39,082 nt of DNA from Pseudomonadota bacterium (GCA_022574185.1 JACZSM010000026.1:1-39082); one strand, 5' to 3'. Counted from the stretch's first letter, positions 1 to 8,417 are shown. The notes: generated from the letters alone by a model not told the origin. Made by a program: numbers and translations.

Positions 1-1084
1 GGTGGAACTGGGTGATAATGATTTCCTGGAAGTTAGCGCTTACTACCGCCGGCACTCAGATGATTACGAATTCGACCGGTCACGGCCCGGTCTCTTCAAC
101 CCTTTCGAGCACGAAACTGATGTGTATTCGTTTGCGATTGAGGGCAGTTACAGCTTCGAGGGCTTCAAACTCAATTACGCCGGGCAGGCCTTGGCCGATG
201 AAATCGTATCGACAGCGCTAACCTTCGGCGATTTTCAGTCACGCAGCTATTACAAACTAACTCTCCTGCCTGAAAAATCCATGACTCTGGCTAACGGCGA
301 CATCCTGACGATGCGAGGCGGCGCTTCGTTGGATGCAACTAATCGAGACAGTTCGGCCCTTTCGCCGATGCTTTCATTGTCACTGGAGCAAAAGCGCGGC
401 GGTGATGGGAAACAGCGCTTATACGTGCAATATGCCCGGACTACACAGGTGTCTGGTTATACGGCCATTGCATCAAATCCCAACGGGGGGCTCTTTCGCG
501 GCAACCAGAACCTGGCCCGGGAAAAGAGTGACAACTTCGAGGCGGGAACCGTTTTTGAGCGCGGCAACTGGCGTTTGAGCCTGGCGGGATTCTTCCGGCG
601 TGACCGGGATCTGGTCGATTGGACGTTTGCAAAAGGTGTGCTGTTTGCGCGGGCAGCCAACAATGTCGATATCGATACTTACGGTCTGGAGGCTTTGTAT
701 TTCCTGAGGATGGACGCTCTGAACCTTGTACTTGGCTATACTTTTTTGAGAAAGTCCGAGGACTATGGACAAGCGCAGGTGGATGCCAGTTTCTATGCCT
801 TGAATTTCCCGCGCCATCGCCTGACCGCCGCCATTATTTACAGTCCCGTCGAGGGATTCGAGATCCGGGCCGATAACGAAATCCGTGACCAGGAACCAAA
901 TCCGTTGCGTCAAGGCTCCGGCGAGGCGGTGATTTCATCGCTGGGCATTAGCTGGACGCCATCCAATCTCGGGGTGAAGTTCGAGGCCGCCGTCGATAAT
1001 CTCTTCGACAGTGGATTCCAGGAAATCCCCGGGGTACCCGGCAGCGGCCGACAGGTTTCGGTGAGCGCTGCCTTTGCCTGGTAG
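1..1084 (+). CDS. TonB-dependent receptor, C-terminal part (5' end outside window)
   Basis: Outer-membrane beta-barrel of a TonB-dependent receptor, which takes up siderophores, vitamins or oligosaccharides across the outer membrane using TonB energy. About 360 residues are visible, in frame from base 2. They show alternating aromatic/polar beta strands, the typical receptor block with RGNQNLAREKSDNFEAG followed by strands of about 10 residues, a late 'VDNLFD' motif and a terminal aromatic residue (...SAAFAW), which is the usual C-terminal outer-membrane insertion signal. The plug domain, TonB box and signal peptide lie upstream of the window. The substrate cannot be told from this part. The stop is TAG at 1082-1084, and the next gene converges 26 bases later. 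Confidence 0.85.
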   Translation, partial: VELGDNDFLEVSAYYRRHSDDYEFDRSRPGLFNPFEHETDVYSFAIEGSYSFEGFKLNYAGQALADEIVSTALTFGDFQSRSYYKLTLLPEKSMTLANGDILTMRGGASLDATNRDSSALSPMLSLSLEQKRGGDGKQRLYVQYARTTQVSGYTAIASNPNGGLFRGNQNLAREKSDNFEAGTVFERGNWRLSLAGFFRRDRDLVDWTFAKGVLFARAANNVDIDTYGLEALYFLRMDALNLVLGYTFLRKSEDYGQAQVDASFYALNFPRHRLTAAIIYSPVEGFEIRADNEIRDQEPNPLRQGSGEAVISSLGISWTPSNLGVKFEAAVDNLFDSGFQEIPGVPGSGRQVSVSAAFAW

Positions 1085-1110
1085 ATGGATGAATGGGTCT
1101 TTAGCCCAAA

Positions 1111-3063
1111 TCAGGATGAGTCCCGAAGTTTCGGGATTGCGGGATCGATGGAGGTTTTGCGGACATGCCATTCTGAGAGCGTGACGGCCAGTAACATAAG
1201 CCCGCCGCCCAGCAACAGGCGCCAGAGGTTCGACTCCTCCCGGAAAACTAGAATCGATACCATGACGGCAAGCGGTATTTTAACGTTATTGAATACTGCC
1301 AGGGTGCCGGGCTGGGTAAGCACCGCTCCCTTGTTCCACCAGAAAAAGCCCAATCCCGATGCCAGCACGCCGAGATAAACCAGAGTGAGCACCTGGTTTG
1401 TCTGGATGGTTGATATGTCGTCCCATCCACCGGTCACAGTTGTAGAAATGGCTGTTACCAATAGTGCGCCCATGTAGAGCAGGGCATAGACTTGGTGGTT
1501 GCGCAAGTTGGCGAACTGGTTGCGAATGCGTCGGTATTCCACTTGGCCGAAGGCAAAACAGGCATTTGAAACTTGCAGGAGCAGGAACCCGGTAATCACC
1601 TTTTCGAAGTTCTGACTTTCATACTGGATGACCGCAGCTCCTATTACCGCCATGAGAGCGGTGCCCAGAAAGAAGAACTGCAGGCGCCGGGCATAGGCGT
1701 CGTTTATTAAGGTTACGAATATGGGGGTAAAAATTGTAAAGAGCGCAACCTGATAGGATTCCAGATATTGATAGGAATAATTATAGGTGATATACATCAC
1801 GCCGTATTGCACGGCTCCTATGGCCAGAAGTCTCCCCATGAGGGGTCTGGATATGGCAGTCAATCGAAGAAAAGGCAGGAACAGTGGCAGGGCCAACAGC
1901 ATTCGAATGCAGGCCACAAGGTTGTCATCGATTCCAGTCAGGTTTTCCTTGTAGATGCCAAAGCCCAGGTCGAAGTAGATTCGGTAGTCATGCTCGTTGT
2001 GGCTGATGCCGTCGCGCAAAAAGTCGACGGCAAAGTAGTAGTACTGGTTTTTCTTGCCGATGCAGGCCTGGTGATACTCGTTCCAGACCTTCTTATTGTG
2101 GGGTGTCGCCTGCATCTTTGCCGTGACGTTGTACGCGAGATGCCAGGAGCCCAGGAGATAGGCGTCGATAAACTGCGGGTCCAACAACACGCAGGTTTTC
2201 ATCAGCGGGATCATCCGGTGGATGGTGCCCTGGTGCCACAGCCGGTCGACCTCGAGCCAGACGAAGTTGGCGGCCACCTTGCGGAAGCCGAGGAACATCT
2301 GGAACATACCGACTTCGCCCTCGATCATCTTGACGTAATCAATGTCGCGGGCATAACTCAGTTTTCGTTGGCGGACCAGCTTGAGGAACTCGGCTCGCTC
2401 TTCGGCCATTTCGGAACTCGAGGCGATGTCCCAAATGATACCGCGCGATTCGAGGCCGTCGGCATGCAGCGCCAAGCGCGTGGGCGTGTGGCCGCTAAGA
2501 TTCTCGCCTTCCCGTTCATGTTTGGCGAGCTGAGCCGAAGCCTTTGCAGCCACCTTCTGAAACAGAGCGCCGTCCTCGTAATTGCCGCTGCTAAACTCGA
2601 TGCTGTCTTCGGTGCCGAGTCTTTGGACTTTGACATCGGCACCGACGCCTCGGGTCCAGCCCAAGCGGTCGCCAATGGCGGCCGCCCGGATCCAACGGTA
2701 GAACGCTTCCGCTTCGCGGAACCGGCCATGGCGGTTCTTCGAGAAGGTTGAGTGATCCGGTACCGCGTCCGAGATGCTCAAACGGCAGAACCAGCGATAC
2801 GCCAGGTTTAACTTCACTTCCTCGCACAAGCGGCGTTCCGAGCGAATGCCTAAGCAGTAGCCAATGATCAACATGCGGATCATCAGCTCTGGATCGATCG
2901 ACGGGCGGCCGGTGTGGCTGTAATACGGTGCCAGATGTTCACGCAGATCGGAAAGATCGAGGAAACGGTCAATGCTGCGAAGCAGATGATCCTCCGGCAC
3001 AACATCCTCAAGATTAAACGAATAGAAAAACTCGTCCTGCGACTTATCGTTGCTGCCCATCAT
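1111..3063 (-). CDS. composite ORF: IS1182-type transposase N-terminus + TPR-like segment + DMT/EamA transporter
   Basis: A single 650-codon open frame made of three unrelated parts. Residues 1 to about 118 match the N-terminus of IS1182/IS5-type transposases (DUF772-like: GRPSIDPELMIRMLIIGYC, AYRWFCRL, DHSTFSKNRHGRFRE), but the catalytic DDE part is missing. Residues about 119-380 are soluble; the segment from about 250 (LDPQFIDAYLLGSWHLAYNV, then a YFDLGFGIYKE helix) resembles TPR proteins common in Planctomycetes/Lentisphaerae-type bacteria (recalled, not searched). Residues about 381-650 are an EamA/DMT drug-metabolite transporter with about nine hydrophobic helices, starting at LVACIRMLLALPLFLPFL, so its first helix is absent. 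Each piece is truncated where it meets the next. I doubt that it makes one functional protein; an assembly chimera or IS-mediated rearrangement is more likely. Confidence 0.6.
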   Translation of the reverse strand: MMGSNDKSQDEFFYSFNLEDVVPEDHLLRSIDRFLDLSDLREHLAPYYSHTGRPSIDPELMIRMLIIGYCLGIRSERRLCEEVKLNLAYRWFCRLSISDAVPDHSTFSKNRHGRFREAEAFYRWIRAAAIGDRLGWTRGVGADVKVQRLGTEDSIEFSSGNYEDGALFQKVAAKASAQLAKHEREGENLSGHTPTRLALHADGLESRGIIWDIASSSEMAEERAEFLKLVRQRKLSYARDIDYVKMIEGEVGMFQMFLGFRKVAANFVWLEVDRLWHQGTIHRMIPLMKTCVLLDPQFIDAYLLGSWHLAYNVTAKMQATPHNKKVWNEYHQACIGKKNQYYYFAVDFLRDGISHNEHDYRIYFDLGFGIYKENLTGIDDNLVACIRMLLALPLFLPFLRLTAISRPLMGRLLAIGAVQYGVMYITYNYSYQYLESYQVALFTIFTPIFVTLINDAYARRLQFFFLGTALMAVIGAAVIQYESQNFEKVITGFLLLQVSNACFAFGQVEYRRIRNQFANLRNHQVYALLYMGALLVTAISTTVTGGWDDISTIQTNQVLTLVYLGVLASGLGFFWWNKGAVLTQPGTLAVFNNVKIPLAVMVSILVFREESNLWRLLLGGGLMLLAVTLSEWHVRKTSIDPAIPKLRDSS

Positions 3064-3140
3064 CGGACATCACTCCGCCAATCAACACACACTCATTATC
3101 TCATCGATGTATTATCAGCAGGAGTTTTTCAACAGAATAG
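2704..3140 (-). mobile_element. IS1182-like insertion sequence fragment with one terminus
   Basis: The fragment runs from an IS-like end, read on the minus strand as CTGTTGAAAAACTCC within 3121-3140, through a short leader into the first roughly 118 codons of a transposase beginning at 3063. Ends of this sequence are typical of several IS families that use such transposases (recalled). The rest of the transposase and the other inverted repeat are absent, so the element is truncated at about 2704; the exact inner border is uncertain by some tens of bases. Confidence 0.6.
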
Positions 3141-3167
3141 ACCCACAGCGGACACGAGGCCGAATCA

Positions 3168-3794
3168 ATGAAGAACAACATTTGGGATGGCATGAAAAAA
3201 TTCATCCAAGAAAACCCCACCATCGCATATGGCCTCGGTTTGCCACTATTGCTTGTCGTCATTTTCCTCATAGTGTCGGGACTACCCCGGTTATTGGTAG
3301 CGAACCCGCAGTATGACCTGCTCTATGCCACCGGGACCCGTAATTATCCGAACGTTGTGCAGATCATCGTGGTGGAGCAAAAGGTGCAGGTAATTTACCA
3401 AGGCGCTGCCTACGGGAACGAACGGCCGCGCTTGTGGCGTTACAACCCGCAAACGGGAGGCGTGCAGGAAATCGCGATCATCCTTCCGGCCAACCCGGTT
3501 TCGTCTGGGAACAGATCGGACGCAGCTCCGCAAACGACAAAAACAACCGTGATCGATGTACCCGATCTCGCCGGCCTGAGAATTGATTCGTCCAGCGTCG
3601 CTCCGGATGGCTACGAGTTTAGCGCAGCAGACAATCGCTATTCGCGCAACATATTCGGCGGCCTGTTTTACTCGCGACGGTACAACCATGAAGCGGTACT
3701 GACGAAGAGTGGACGCAGTATTCGGCTGCCAAATTCGAATGATCGTTACTACAGTCGCAATACTCAATTTGTCGGTTGGGTTCTGCCACAGTGA
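3168..3794 (+). CDS. hypothetical membrane-anchored protein
   Basis: 208 residues that I do not recognise. A charged N-terminus is followed by one clear transmembrane segment (about residues 20-42, GLGLPLLLVVIFLIVSGL). After it comes a polar, beta-rich domain with many Tyr and Asn residues that is probably extracytoplasmic. ATG at 3168 has GAGG at 3156-3159 as a plausible ribosome binding site. The stop codon TGA overlaps the GTG start of the next gene, so the two are probably translated together. The gene begins only about 28 bases after the IS end, so its native promoter may have been displaced. Confidence 0.7.
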   Translation: MKNNIWDGMKKFIQENPTIAYGLGLPLLLVVIFLIVSGLPRLLVANPQYDLLYATGTRNYPNVVQIIVVEQKVQVIYQGAAYGNERPRLWRYNPQTGGVQEIAIILPANPVSSGNRSDAAPQTTKTTVIDVPDLAGLRIDSSSVAPDGYEFSAADNRYSRNIFGGLFYSRRYNHEAVLTKSGRSIRLPNSNDRYYSRNTQFVGWVLPQ

Positions 3795-4984
3795 TCGGAA
3801 TGCTCGTCCTGATCGTCATAATCGTGCTGATCGGCGGCGGCATGTGGGTCTGGCCGTTTTTGGCGGGAATTCTTGGTATATCAAGCGTCACTGACAAGCC
3901 AGGCGCGCTGCGACACATTCGCCAGCTCATGGTTACCTACGACATTTCGCCAGGCGAGGTTGAAACGACGTTTATTGCGCCGGCCGCCGTTGACGCTGCC
4001 TCAACCAAACGCGACAAAGGTGATATTGCAAAGACACTGTTTGTTTATCTAGGTGCAATTTTCATACTCGCGGGTATCGGCACCTACATTGGTATGTTCT
4101 GGAGCAGCATGGGCAGCGTGATGCGAATTTTCGTCACGCTGGGCATTGGCTACATTCTGCTCCTTGTCTTGGTTTCGGCGTTGCATGGGAACAAGTATCC
4201 CCGAGCAGTAGGGCCGCTAACATTCGCGATGGTTTTCATGATGGTCGGTGGTTGGCTCGTCCTCATTGATGAGGTATTTCCTAGCACTGGCAACTGGCGG
4301 AACGTGGTGCTTTTTGTAAGCGGGACTATGGCCGTGCACATGGGCGTATTGTTCGGCAAATACCAGCGCACGTTGTTCGCAGTTTTCGGGCTGTTTTTTG
4401 TGTACGGATTCATGCAAGTGGGCCTCGATATGCTCGGCATGTCGTATGCCCATATCGCTATTGTGCTTGGGGCCTCTCTGTTCCTGGTTGGCACGGCGTT
4501 GGAAAAGACACCACAGCGTGTCCTTGCAGAGTTGGCGCTGTTGATTGGTTCGTTTTGGTTGAACGGCGGTCTGTTCGATGTGATAGCAAACGCGACAGCC
4601 GCCAACTGGGCAAGCCTGATCATTGGCGTGTGCCTGGTCATTACAGCGTATGGGCTGCACAAGGCGGATAGATATCCGCGATTGATTGGTCTGGGATATT
4701 TGATTGGCTCGGCCATGCTCTATGCTGGCCTGTTCGATCTTGTACAGAACACGCCAATCGAACTTCTCTACTTGGCGGTGACGGCTTCTATCTTGTACGC
4801 CTGTGTGGTCCTGCAAAGCCGGGCGATGTTGTTAACCACCGTCCTGGCAATGCTCTCGTTTATCGGCTATTTCTCGGCAAAGCATTTCGTAGATTCGCTG
4901 GGCTGGCCGGTCACGCTGGTTCTTACCGGCATCGTTTTTTTGGGTGTTGGGATGATTGCAATTCGGGTGAAGAGAGCTATTTGA
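3791..4984 (+). CDS. polytopic membrane protein, DUF2157-like
   Basis: About 397 residues with 12-13 hydrophobic segments. A first helix (about residues 3-30) is followed by a soluble stretch of about 60 residues, then a dense membrane domain. Overall it resembles DUF2157-type predicted membrane proteins, whose function is unknown. I chose GTG at 3791 because it overlaps the preceding stop (GTGA). A TTG at 3776 or an ATG at 3800 is also possible. It is translationally coupled to the 3168 gene, suggesting that the single-pass protein and this polytopic protein act together. No transport or catalytic motif is visible. Confidence 0.7.
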   Translation: MIGMLVLIVIIVLIGGGMWVWPFLAGILGISSVTDKPGALRHIRQLMVTYDISPGEVETTFIAPAAVDAASTKRDKGDIAKTLFVYLGAIFILAGIGTYIGMFWSSMGSVMRIFVTLGIGYILLLVLVSALHGNKYPRAVGPLTFAMVFMMVGGWLVLIDEVFPSTGNWRNVVLFVSGTMAVHMGVLFGKYQRTLFAVFGLFFVYGFMQVGLDMLGMSYAHIAIVLGASLFLVGTALEKTPQRVLAELALLIGSFWLNGGLFDVIANATAANWASLIIGVCLVITAYGLHKADRYPRLIGLGYLIGSAMLYAGLFDLVQNTPIELLYLAVTASILYACVVLQSRAMLLTTVLAMLSFIGYFSAKHFVDSLGWPVTLVLTGIVFLGVGMIAIRVKRAI

Positions 4985-5135
4985 CCAGCGATAAATCTGC
5001 CCAGAAATGAGATTGCATGATACGGACCTCCATGGCCCAGACCGTGCAATATGCGTATAATGTATATTATGTTAAATCAGATATGGGGTATGGTTGGCAC
5101 TCCTTATAAGACGTGCCCCTTTCACCAGATTGCTC
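4985..5135. other. intergenic spacer between convergent genes
   Basis: 151 bases with no gene visible. The centre is AT-rich and contains the near-palindrome ATAATGTATATTAT at about 5058-5071. A TATAAT lies at 5056-5061, but no matching -35 box is found at normal spacing and no downstream plus-strand gene would use it. Confidence 0.4.
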
Positions 5136-5465
5136 CTATTCGTCATCCCAGCAGCTAAACACCGGGTCTGTCACCTTTGCATAGACCGATTCGTGTATCT
5201 CACTGTCCTCTGGCGCCGGCTGTTGAATGTATTTCACGGCATCCTCACACTGCTCTCGATCACGAAAACTCATCACGAAAAAGAATTCGCGATCGTTATC
5301 AGTATCCGTATCCATGATTGGGTGCCTGAATCGTCTACCTACGGGTCCCGTCTGCTGCAGCATGTCCTTGCTGCACATCAGCCGGCTGAAGTCGCCCAAT
5401 CGGGCTCGGAAGTCGTGTAACCGGACGCCCTGGGCCAGGTTGAACGTGGTTAGCATGTGCACCAT
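5136..5465 (-). CDS. small conserved protein, possibly dimeric alpha/beta-barrel type
   Basis: 109 residues: MVHMLTTFNLAQGVRLHDF... then a central ...DREFFFVMSFRDREQCEDAV... and an end ...DPVFSCWDDE. The order beta-helix-beta-beta-helix, and residues such as FFVMSFRDREQ, look like a small ferredoxin-like (EthD/antibiotic-biosynthesis-monooxygenase-like) fold. It resembles an uncharacterised small family that I recall from marine proteobacteria, with no known reaction. It starts six bases after the stop of the upstream membrane-protein gene (5472-6020), so the two form an operon. Confidence 0.7.
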   Translation of the reverse strand: MVHMLTTFNLAQGVRLHDFRARLGDFSRLMCSKDMLQQTGPVGRRFRHPIMDTDTDNDREFFFVMSFRDREQCEDAVKYIQQPAPEDSEIHESVYAKVTDPVFSCWDDE

Positions 5466-5471
5466 AGAGCT

Positions 5472-6020
5472 TCAGGCCAGCCAGCCGAACACGCCACCGG
5501 TCAACAATCCGTAGATCAACGCATCGCCCAGGTTCTTGGCTGTTATGGACCACGGCCTGCCGAACCAGATGCTTTCGGGTATCACCGCGATTCCATTTGC
5601 AATAAACGCTACCGTGCCCGCGATTCGAAATACGGCGAGGTAATCAGCATCCGGCGCGATCGTGCGCGAAACCATGTACGCACACAAAATCGCTACAAAC
5701 AGGAAATAGATGACCATATTGATCATATTGGACCGCATCGCCGGCATGCCGTTGGGCAGCACCGTGATGTAAGCAACCGGTCCGTCGGCGTATTTCTGTT
5801 GCACCTCTGGTTTGTCCATATCGGCATAATCGATGCAATACGGCACTACATAAAAGCCAGGTTTGGCGTCCTTTAGCGCGTCGCGAACGCTTTCCTCGTC
5901 ATCCGTCTTGTTGTAGTCGCTGTTGTGCCACTTAAGAACAACCCAGATCGCCGAGCTGGCGAGGAAGCAAATAACCGCAGATACCAGGATGGGTAGCCAT
6001 AGATCGATGATACTCATCAT
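5472..6020 (-). CDS. hypothetical inner-membrane protein
   Basis: 182 residues. A transmembrane helix at about 7-28 is followed by a polar domain of about 65 residues (contains KPGFYVVPYCIDYADMD and ...VQQKYADGPVAYITVLPNG), then three more helices (about 100-120, 128-147, 160-180). The layout matches uncharacterised membrane proteins seen in environmental proteobacteria; I assign no function. ATG at 6018-6020 has AGGGG just upstream. A second in-frame ATG follows directly, so the start could be one codon later. First gene of a two-gene operon with the 5136-5465 gene. Confidence 0.7.
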   Translation of the reverse strand: MMSIIDLWLPILVSAVICFLASSAIWVVLKWHNSDYNKTDDEESVRDALKDAKPGFYVVPYCIDYADMDKPEVQQKYADGPVAYITVLPNGMPAMRSNMINMVIYFLFVAILCAYMVSRTIAPDADYLAVFRIAGTVAFIANGIAVIPESIWFGRPWSITAKNLGDALIYGLLTGGVFGWLA

Positions 6021-6079
6021 AAGCCCCTGTTTTTATAATAGTTTTAGGTGTAGTGCCCTATTCTAGCCCGAAAATCGCG

Positions 6080-6135
6080 ACCAGGCGCCCTTGCGGGCCT
6101 TTTATTGCTGGAATGTGCCTGCCGATGGCAGGCGC
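6080..6135. other. pair of short hairpins downstream of the coiled-coil gene
   Basis: Two inverted repeats lie in the 129-base spacer. One is GCCC-TTGC-GGGC at 6087-6098, followed on the plus strand by CTTTTATT. The other is GCCTGCC-GAT-GGCAGGC at 6117-6133. They sit just after the stop of the minus-strand gene ending at 6150 and could end its transcript, although the U-rich side of the first hairpin faces the plus strand. Confidence 0.35.
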
Positions 6136-6149
6136 GGGGTCGTGCCGGC

Positions 6150-6689
6150 TCAGTTCGAAGCCCGCCGACCCTCTTTTCCTTGGTTGATCTTGCGATCGTC
6201 GTCTTCATCAGTGTCAGATGAGAACGAATAGTCGAGAACCCCGGTCGCGAGCAAATCCGTCGATGCCTGGGCTACCTCAAGCTCAGTCTGCAATTCGCGC
6301 TGTTTGGCCTCAGACTTTACGTTCTCTGTCGCGCGTTCAGTTAATTCGACGCGAAGCTCGCGCGTCTTTATGACGGAGTCTTTCAGGTTCGATTGGGCGC
6401 CATCGAGCTGTGATTGCTGGTGAGAAATGACGTTGTCGCGTTTTTCCACGCCCTCGTTAGCGTCTTTGAGCGCACCCTCAAGCTGTTCCACTTGTGTCGT
6501 GAATTTGTCGCTTTTGGTCTGCGCGACGCGCAATTCTGCCTCGAGCGACCGAATTCGATCGTCGCGAGGGTCTCGTTCACTAGCACGATTTTTGGCACTG
6601 AAACGCGAGCTAATCGCGGACAATATCCAACCTGTCAGGAATGCACCCGCCATCATCAAGATCGAATTCAGGGAAAGGTCGACAAACAT
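6150..6689 (-). CDS. membrane-anchored coiled-coil protein
   Basis: 179 residues, not recognised. One N-terminal transmembrane helix (about 8-27, NSILMMAGAFLTGWILSAIS) is followed by a basic stretch. A long charged heptad-rich region then runs from about 45 to 145 (RIRSLEAELRVAQTK, QVEQLEGALKDA, RELQTELEVAQAS), and the tail is acidic (SDTDEDDDRK). The architecture suggests a cytoplasmic coiled coil tethered to the inner membrane, for example a scaffold, but nothing identifies the partner. The start ATG is at 6687-6689. It lies alone, with spacers of 129 and 285 bases on its two sides. Confidence 0.65.
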   Translation of the reverse strand: MFVDLSLNSILMMAGAFLTGWILSAISSRFSAKNRASERDPRDDRIRSLEAELRVAQTKSDKFTTQVEQLEGALKDANEGVEKRDNVISHQQSQLDGAQSNLKDSVIKTRELRVELTERATENVKSEAKQRELQTELEVAQASTDLLATGVLDYSFSSDTDEDDDRKINQGKEGRRASN

Positions 6690-6974
6690 TGCCGTAGATT
6701 ATGCATTTTTGGCTTTGAGAAAAGGACCGGGTTCTCAATCCGGAAACACGAAATACGATCCTATTTGACCGAATTTCACATATTATTTCTATTCCGACGT
6801 CATCTTTTTTGTTTATAAAACCACAAGTTGCTGTATTTTCGCATGTATTCTCTGACGTTGCTGGCAGAGTTTTGCTCAGGCCGACGCACGCTTTAGCGGC
6901 TGCACCAGTGGCGAGTATCCTGCGCATCGAGAAACGCCTCGGCGCGAGCCTCGATGCCGACATTCCAGGTTTCC
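6690..6974. other. 285-base intergenic spacer, no gene seen
   Basis: Lies between the minus-strand genes ending at 6975 and starting at 6689. It contains AT-rich patches (about 6695-6720 and 6755-6830) that may hold the promoter of the coiled-coil gene, but no convincing -35/-10 pair. Short open frames crossing it on both strands have no protein-like composition. Confidence 0.4.
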
Positions 6975-7451
6975 TTAATTCACCCCTGTATCTTGCAAGG
7001 CTGCGACGATTTCAGCCTCGTACTCGTCCTGACGTTTTACCTTGAACCCCAGGCGGTGCGATTGAATAGTACCGTCCCGGCCGATCAGGTATGAACTCGG
7101 CATCGCTTGTACGTCATACTCTCTTGCCAATTGTTTTTCCTCGTCATAGACGATAAGGAACTTCGGCGGATGTTCGACAAGAAATTGCGTCGCCGCCGCA
7201 ACGTCGTTGTCCAGATTAATCGCGATAATGACCAGCCCATCGTCCGAATATTTTTCGTGCATCGAATTGAGCCAGGGAAACGAGCGAAGACAGGGGGCGC
7301 ACCAGGATGCCCAGAAATCGAGAATGACAACCTTGCCCGCATGGGCTGACAGGTCTAAGTCGGTCTCGGTCGCCGCCAGCGATGTATTGGCGCAAGCAAT
7401 AAGGCAAATTGCGGCGATAAACTTTGCACACGAATTGGCGGGCTTGAACAT
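6975..7451 (-). CDS. TlpA/ResA-like thioredoxin-fold protein (periplasmic)
   Basis: 158 residues. The signal sequence (about 1-26) contains LIAC at 17-20, which would serve as a lipobox, with a signal peptidase I site after SLA as the alternative. A thioredoxin fold of the TlpA/AhpC-TSA type follows: VVILDFWASWCAPCLRSFPW carries the redox CxxC (WCAPC), and QAMPSSYLIGRDG carries the cis-Pro. Family members reduce periplasmic disulfides, for example during cytochrome c maturation. The start is well supported by GGAGGA a few bases before the ATG. The gene is 21 bases downstream of the glpQ-like gene and on the same strand, so co-transcription is likely. The substrate is unknown. Confidence 0.85.
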   Translation of the reverse strand: MFKPANSCAKFIAAICLIACANTSLAATETDLDLSAHAGKVVILDFWASWCAPCLRSFPWLNSMHEKYSDDGLVIIAINLDNDVAAATQFLVEHPPKFLIVYDEEKQLAREYDVQAMPSSYLIGRDGTIQSHRLGFKVKRQDEYEAEIVAALQDTGVN

Positions 7452-7472
7452 CTACGTCCTCCGCAGCGAAAT

Positions 7473-8417
7473 TCAGACGCGGCCGTCCTTAAGAATCTGT
7501 CGCGCAGTATCCGGAAAATCCGTGAACAACGCATCGACTCCAAGTTCGAGCGCGAAAAAAAGTACAAGTTCATCAAATGTCGTGAATCCGGCCGGCAAGT
7601 CATCGGACCTGAACGTGTAAGGATGAACCGCCAGACCCAGATCATGCGCCATCTGTGTCAATCCCGTCGCAACATTATTCTCGCCGTCGTGCCCGACTGC
7701 ATACAGATGTGAAAGCCAGGGGCCGATGGCGTCGGCTGTTGCGGCAACTTGCTTGAGCCCGTCGGCTGTTCTGAGAATACGATAATCCGTATCAGCCTCC
7801 TGCCATTGATTTTCGCCGATGAGCTGTACGAGCTTCAGGGGGCAGCCGAGATCTTCCCTGAGGTAGCGCAGCTCGGCATCGTCGAAGCATTGCACGAAAA
7901 CCGGGTCATCATGATTCCTGTAACCATATTGGGCGAGCTGCGTTAGGAGCAATGGCGCGATATCAACGCCCTGTTCGCGATGCCATGCCGGTCGTTTGAT
8001 TTCCGGGTAAATTCCGGTCTGTCGACGGGTCGCATTATTGAGTTTCTGGATGAGTTCAATTTCTTCGGCCAGCGTATGCACACGAAAATGCCCGGTCTGC
8101 GCCGGATATCGCTGCGCATAGACCGCCGAACCGTCTGCGTTCATGCGCTCCCACGCGTTCAGCGTGCGCAGCTCAACAAGATCGAAATCCCGGGCATAGT
8201 AGCGATCATCGTCGCGCCGGCGCCCAGGAAACTTCGTCGCTACATCGGTGACCCGGTCCAGGCGAATATCGTGCAGGACGACAAGCTCGTCGTCTCGTGT
8301 TGCGACAATATCTTGTTCGATGTAATCCGCACCCATCGCGTGGGCCATGGCTTTGGCCGGCAGTGTGTGCTCGGGCAGGTATCCCGAGGCTCCGCGGTGG
8401 GCGATGATCAGCGGCAT
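7473..8417 (-). CDS. glpQ: glycerophosphodiester phosphodiesterase, GlpQ type
   Basis: 314 residues. Hydrolyses glycerophosphodiesters to glycerol-3-phosphate and an alcohol. It shows the GDPD signature at the very N-terminus (HRGASGYLPEHT, with the catalytic His and Arg), a metal-binding ADYIEQDIVATRDDELVVLHD block, and the GlpQ-like insert (residues about 120-200, with YPEIKRPAWHREQG). It ends with the FTDFPD segment. There is no signal peptide, so unlike E. coli GlpQ it is predicted to be cytoplasmic, as in UgpQ, although its size and motifs are closer to GlpQ. The 44 bases upstream are very AT-rich and may hold its promoter; there is no clear ribosome binding site. Confidence 0.88.
   Translation of the reverse strand: MPLIIAHRGASGYLPEHTLPAKAMAHAMGADYIEQDIVATRDDELVVLHDIRLDRVTDVATKFPGRRRDDDRYYARDFDLVELRTLNAWERMNADGSAVYAQRYPAQTGHFRVHTLAEEIELIQKLNNATRRQTGIYPEIKRPAWHREQGVDIAPLLLTQLAQYGYRNHDDPVFVQCFDDAELRYLREDLGCPLKLVQLIGENQWQEADTDYRILRTADGLKQVAATADAIGPWLSHLYAVGHDGENNVATGLTQMAHDLGLAVHPYTFRSDDLPAGFTTFDELVLFFALELGVDALFTDFPDTARQILKDGRV

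Noticed and set aside
1221-1245. GGTTCGACTCC, resembling a tRNA T-arm
   Set aside because: It lies in the transporter coding frame and no matching acceptor or anticodon stem is found around it.
1768-2751. A 327-codon plus-strand open frame opposite the composite gene
   Set aside because: It is the antisense of the TPR-like and transposase parts. Its composition is repetitive in Val, Asp and His with no domain pattern, whereas the minus-strand frame shows clear family motifs.
5056-5061. Perfect TATAAT in the spacer after the DUF2157-like gene
   Set aside because: No -35 box is found at 16-18 bases, and no plus-strand gene follows that it could serve.
6809-7045. Small plus-strand frame in the 6690-6974 spacer
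   Set aside because: It runs into the tlpA-like gene antisense, has no ribosome binding site, and its composition is not protein-like.
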